Source of the DNA: JACZUI01 sp041599115
GTDB lineage: Bacteria > Actinomycetota > Acidimicrobiia > Spongiisociales > ZC4RG35
Assembly: GCA_041599115.1 (NCBI GenBank)
Contig: JBFHXF010000094.1
Coordinates: 1-7,859 of the forward strand
Direction of reading: 5' to 3'
Length of the DNA stretch: 7,859 bases
This document shows positions 5,576 to 7,859 of this stretch, piece after piece (positions within the stretch are counted from its first letter, which is position 1; every line of letters begins with the position of its first letter). The position numbers and the translations under genes are program-made. Under the pieces are notes generated by a model that ran no database searches, was not told where the DNA came from, and was given only the letters and a program-made list of their open reading frames with translations.

Positions 5576-5620
5576 ACGGTAGTGCCGGCCGTCTACTGCG
5601 TCAATACATGTTGACGCAGT
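5576..5620 (-). promoter_or_regulatory. leaderless-type promoter with a perfect palindromic operator
   Basis: On the minus strand: TTGACG (5604-5599), 17 bases, TACCGT (5581-5576), six bases, then the GTG start at 5569. This is a consensus-spaced sigma-70-type promoter feeding a leaderless transcript. The plus strand at 5595-5620 reads ACTGCGTCAA-TACATG-TTGACGCAGT: two perfect 10-bp arms around six bases, covering the -35 box. It is a strong candidate operator for the helix-turn-helix protein encoded downstream. Confidence 0.75.
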
Positions 5621-5635
5621 TGAGGTCGAAGCCAA

Positions 5636-5781
5636 CCATGACAGCTCCGCGATTCGCCGGATCAGCCAGCTCGCAGTCTGAGCGGCCTCGTCAACGGTGA
5701 CTCCCAGGTAGTCCTGTCAGTACAGCAAGCTGGTTGGTGAAGTCAGAAGGAGGAGGCCTCACAGCAGAGCGTCTGTCTCCG
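5636..5781. other. short gene-free gap between toxin promoter and repeat C
   Basis: No independent gene. The minus-strand frame continuous with the toxin stays open up to a TGA at 5717-5719 and has protein-like composition (DYLGVTVDEAAQTASWLIRR), but offers no plausible start and is interrupted by the promoter. It could be a gene remnant. Confidence 0.4.
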
Positions 5782-5870
5782 CTGGTTTTAGGCCCGTGAC
5801 CCCCTCGTTGCGGAAGTTGTGGCCAAAATCCTCTGACCAGGCGGTTCGATGCCGACAGCCCCGCTTGTGG
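5782..5870 (-). repeat. repeat C: decayed, truncated copy of the structured repeat
   Basis: Aligns without gaps to repeat B (offset 940). CCCGTGACCCCCTCGTTGCG is identical, the hairpin is kept as GGTCAGA-GGAT-TTTGGCC on the minus strand (5821-5838, two G-U pairs), and the variable segment is still exactly 19 nt (5848-5866) before GTGG. The T-arm has lost pairing, CAGCTCC is absent, and homology stops after GTGG, so the C-rich box and decamers are missing. Its end is only eight bases from the stop of the small membrane-protein gene. Confidence 0.75.
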
Positions 5871-5878
5871 TCACCTGG

Positions 5879-6049
5879 CTAAAGGTCGCCGCCAGAGGTG
5901 ACTTCGGTGTAGCAGCCCTCCATCTCAGTATCATAGGTGTAGCCGTCTGGGCACGCTTCATCGCCTGGACCGACGAAGAAGGTCCCGATAAGGAAGATGG
6001 CAAGGACCGCGGCTAGCGCGACAAGAGTGAATCGCAGACCCTGACTCAT
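5879..6049 (-). CDS. small membrane-anchored protein with a cysteine pair
   Basis: 56 residues. One hydrophobic helix at about 7-26 (FTLVALAAVLAIFLIGTFFV) is followed by a ~30-residue acidic tail outside the membrane, GPGDEACPDGYTYDTEMEGCY, with Cys at 33 and 46 that could form a disulfide. There is no lipobox, so it is more likely a signal anchor than a lipoprotein. The ATG at 6049 puts the helix near the N-terminus; an ATG at 6109 would add 20 polar residues. Neither has a good Shine-Dalgarno. It lies between the terminator of the metalloprotease operon and repeat C and probably has its own promoter, not identified. No family recognised. Confidence 0.6.
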   Translation of the reverse strand: MSQGLRFTLVALAAVLAIFLIGTFFVGPGDEACPDGYTYDTEMEGCYTEVTSGGDL

Positions 6050-6182
6050 AACCACAGTATCGTCAATCCCAGTCTGCTTTCTTAACAGGACGGGAGATTC
6101 AATTGCCATAAGTGCAGTTGTCTGCTCCCCCTTAGACTCCTGACAGACCCGGGGGGCGGCTATCCGAATACTGTGAGGTCAA

Positions 6183-6210
6183 AGAAGGCCCCACTTCGGC
6201 GGGGCCTTCT
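6183..6210 (-). terminator. intrinsic terminator of the metalloprotease operon
   Basis: A perfect 10-bp stem, AGAAGGCCCC / GGGGCCTTCT, around an 8-base loop containing CTTCGG, beginning 18 bp after the metalloprotease stop. On the minus strand it runs into a short TTCTTT tract. Confidence 0.85.
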
Positions 6211-6228
6211 CCGTCAGAGCCTGAATGT

Positions 6229-6936
6229 CTAGTAGTCGGAACCGATGTGACTCTCTTCATGTGAGTCGAGAGTGCGGCCAGCAGTGTGACCGGCCCAAGA
6301 GGCAACCGAGGCACACATCGTGTAGAACGATCCGAACAACCAGTCGCAGTAAGTGTTCGACGCATGTCCGTAACCAAGCACGTGCGTTAGCTCGTGAGTC
6401 ATAACACCCTGGACGTCGAATTGGGTCGAACCTATGCCAGACGATGACGCCGACTCCCACCAGGGGATCTGGTTGTCATCATTGATCGCAACCCAGGCCC
6501 GATCATTCGTGCCAGGACTCCACCAAATCTGCGCCCACGCGTACCCGAGTGCCTTGTAGGAAGTGGCACTAGTCCAGTTCCATGCCGACTCCCAGTGCTC
6601 GCCCATATACACGCGACCATAGGGAACGTGTGAGTAGCCCGTGGCGTCGTTATCGACGCATGGCTGAGGCGATGTGTAGATGAAATCGAATGCACTGCCC
6701 GAGACGGTGTCGCTTATCTCAGAGGCAGCGTTCTTGCCCCGGTAGTAGAAGTTCGAGTCGTTGAATGGGAAGTCTCTACAAGGAGCACCATTGCTGTCTG
6801 TGCCTGCATTGGTCTCGATGTAGAACTTGTCATCGGTGTAGTTGTGCGGAGAGTCATTCCAGGTGTGAGCGATGGCGGGGAACGCCATACCCCCAAAGAC
6901 GCCCAGAACAACTGCGAGAGCGGTAAGACGACGCAT
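6229..6936 (-). CDS. secreted zinc metalloprotease (metzincin, matrixin-like)
   Basis: 235 residues. A signal peptide (MRR, hydrophobic 4-20, AIA before the likely cut at 23/24) directs export. The zinc site HELTHVLGYGH (181-191) matches HExxHxxGxxH exactly: three zinc-binding His and the catalytic Glu 182. The Met of YTMCAS (207) is 16 residues further on and is a good candidate for the metzincin Met-turn. Four Cys (53, 93, 197, 208) could form two disulfides. There is no recognisable pro-domain or cysteine switch: only ~150 residues precede the zinc site, with many Trp/Tyr/Asn, so the whole mature chain is probably the catalytic domain. It most resembles M10A/matrixin-like bacterial proteases; substrate unknown. 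ATG at 6936 shares one base with the preceding stop (TAATG), so it is translationally coupled to the upstream exported protein. The stop is followed by a strong terminator. Confidence 0.9.
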   Translation of the reverse strand: MRRLTALAVVLGVFGGMAFPAIAHTWNDSPHNYTDDKFYIETNAGTDSNGAPCRDFPFNDSNFYYRGKNAASEISDTVSGSAFDFIYTSPQPCVDNDATGYSHVPYGRVYMGEHWESAWNWTSATSYKALGYAWAQIWWSPGTNDRAWVAINDDNQIPWWESASSSGIGSTQFDVQGVMTHELTHVLGYGHASNTYCDWLFGSFYTMCASVASWAGHTAGRTLDSHEESHIGSDY

Positions 6937-7460
6937 TAGTTGCCACTCCCGACACCCTGAGCACTGTCCTCCGCGAGGCGCTCGGGCGATGGTGGCTCAT
7001 CAACGGCAGTCTCTTGTGGAACCCGATCAGGGAAGAAGAGCACATCGAATTGTCCGCCCCGATAGTCGGCCAGCGGGTTCTCATCGGCGTCGAAGCAATA
7101 CAACTCACCTGAGACGAAGAAGCGACCCTCTTCAGTCTCGCTGATCTCGAAGGCACCGACTTGGCGACCATCGATCATCGCTCGTGAGATGAGGGATCCG
7201 AACTCGCCGGGCTCCATCTCGGACCGGACCTCGAAGGATCGCCCAGGGCCTTCCAGGCCTTCTATTCCGAGGGCACGAATAGCTGCCTCGGGAGTCTCCT
7301 CGCCGAAGCCTGGCCCCGTGTTGTAGAGGCCGTATGCCAGTGAGACTCCCCCGTCGGCGGGACAACCCATCTCGGCGAACGGCCGGTCAGCCGTAGCCAA
7401 TGATGCTGTGACCACCAGCGCGGCGGCGAAGGCCACGATCAGCACCGTTCCTCGTTTCAT
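6936..7460 (-). CDS. exported protein of unknown function, coupled to the metalloprotease
   Basis: 174 residues. Signal peptide MKRGTVLIVAFAAALVVTASLATA, cut probably after residue 24. The mature part has two Cys (33 and 122), a likely disulfide, an acidic middle (FEVRSEMEPGEFG…FEISETEEGRFFVSGELYCFDAD, beta-rich in appearance) and a Pro/Glu-rich tail (PPSPERLAED). No family recognised. GGAGG at 7478-7482 is 17 bases from ATG 7460; the GTG at 7478, which would give six more residues, starts on the Shine-Dalgarno itself, so ATG is preferred although spacing is long. Its stop overlaps the metalloprotease start by one base, suggesting equal production; a role as inhibitor, chaperone or substrate of that protease is speculation. 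Confidence 0.8.
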   Translation of the reverse strand: MKRGTVLIVAFAAALVVTASLATADRPFAEMGCPADGGVSLAYGLYNTGPGFGEETPEAAIRALGIEGLEGPGRSFEVRSEMEPGEFGSLISRAMIDGRQVGAFEISETEEGRFFVSGELYCFDADENPLADYRGGQFDVLFFPDRVPQETAVDEPPSPERLAEDSAQGVGSGN

Positions 7461-7670
7461 TACTCGCAGAAAGAACACCTCCGTTGCTATCTGTTGTTAT
7501 TTTGTCGGTCTATCGATTCCACTTCACACCCACGGCACGGGAGGAGCAGCAGCGAAGCTTGGCCACGGAAATGAGTCGGCTTGGACCGTTCTCGAATGCT
7601 TGAAGGTCCTAGACGGAACCAACCAGTCGATCTGGTTCGAGCCAGCGGGGGATCTCGGGGGAGGTCTCGT
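7461..7670. other. upstream region of the metalloprotease operon
   Basis: No gene. It should hold the minus-strand promoter; an A/T-rich tract (minus-strand AAAATAAC near 7500) is the likeliest area, but no -35/-10 pair is convincing. A hairpin AACCAG-TCGAT-CTGGTT is at 7621-7637. A CGGAACCAA identical to the fic operator half-site is at 7614-7622. Confidence 0.4.
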
Positions 7671-7830
7671 GTGGAGCTGAGGGGATTTGAACCCCTGACC
7701 CCCTCGTTGCGAAAGATGTGGTCAAACAGCTGTGACCAGGGGAAACGGCACGTGCTGAGTGCTTTGTGGGGCGGCTGTGGGCCGAGCGACGTGAGACGTG
7801 GTGACGTGTGGTGAGACTTGGTGAACGGGG
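7671..7830 (-). repeat. repeat D: tRNA/tmRNA-3'-end-like structured repeat
   Basis: On the minus strand: four decamers (plus GTGAGACGTG, GTGACGTGTG, GTGAGACTTG, GTGAACGGGG, 7791-7830), C-rich box (plus 7766-7781), 19-nt variable segment (7747-7765), hairpin GGTCACA-GCTG-TTTGACC (7720-7737), TTTCGCAACGAGGGGGTC, T-arm AGGGG-TTCAAAT-CCCCT (7680-7696), CAGCTCCAC (7671-7679). Gapless against B at offset 2839 over the core. The second T-stem pair is G-C here but C-G in A and B, a compensated change. No A'/B'-type unit is evident beside it. Confidence 0.88.
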
Positions 7831-7859
7831 ACCTGTCCCTAGTCCATCTCGAGTAGGCC

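Noticed and set aside
7581..7814. Plus-strand 77-codon frame with ELRGFEPLTPSLRKM
   Set aside because: Lies wholly on repeat D; conserved structure on the opposite strand explains the sequence.
3074..7830. CRISPR array
   Set aside because: The repeats are long and hundreds to thousands of bases apart; only the internal 19-nt segments are spacer-like.

Overview
The window reads as a piece of a GC-rich actinobacterial genome. The organism call is inference, resting on codon use, GTG/TTG starts, an apparently leaderless promoter and a type of tRNA-like repeat that I associate with Actinomycetota; Acidimicrobiia-like lineages are a possibility. There is no rRNA, no complete tRNA, no CRISPR array and no recombinase gene.

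Left part (1 to about 3000), ordinary genes. The 3' end of a PEP-utilizing enzyme is followed by a possible 35-codon ORF that overlaps, by ATGA, the start of a four-helix membrane protein. Facing it on the minus strand are a four-helix membrane protein (DUF2269-like) and a doubtful ORF downstream of it. Divergent from these is a TetR-family regulator. In front of it a -10 box, a 25-bp inverted repeat, a Shine-Dalgarno and a TTG start lie in sequence. About 300 bp with no gene then lead into the accessory part.

Right part (about 3070 to 7859), accessory genes cut into blocks by a dispersed repeat. Four copies (A 3188-3343, B 4816-4981, C 5782-5870, D 7671-7830) all point the same way. Read on the minus strand each has a short decamer tandem, a C-rich box, a 19-nt variable segment of constant length, a hairpin and, in A, B and D, a tRNA/tmRNA-like 3' end (T-arm plus CAGCTCC). 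Copies A and B are preceded by shorter degenerate units. Each interval carries one self-contained gene set: A-B a Fic protein with its own inverted-repeat operators; B-C a toxin-antitoxin-like pair with a leaderless-type promoter and a perfect 10-bp palindrome; C-D a tiny membrane protein, a secreted HExxHxxGxxH metalloprotease and an unknown exported protein, with a good intrinsic terminator.

The most interesting reading is a cassette array bounded by structured, tRNA-3'-end-like repeats. It resembles an integron or a stack of tRNA-targeted insertions, but has no canonical attC core and no integrase in view. The repeat architecture is seen directly; mobility and function are inference.
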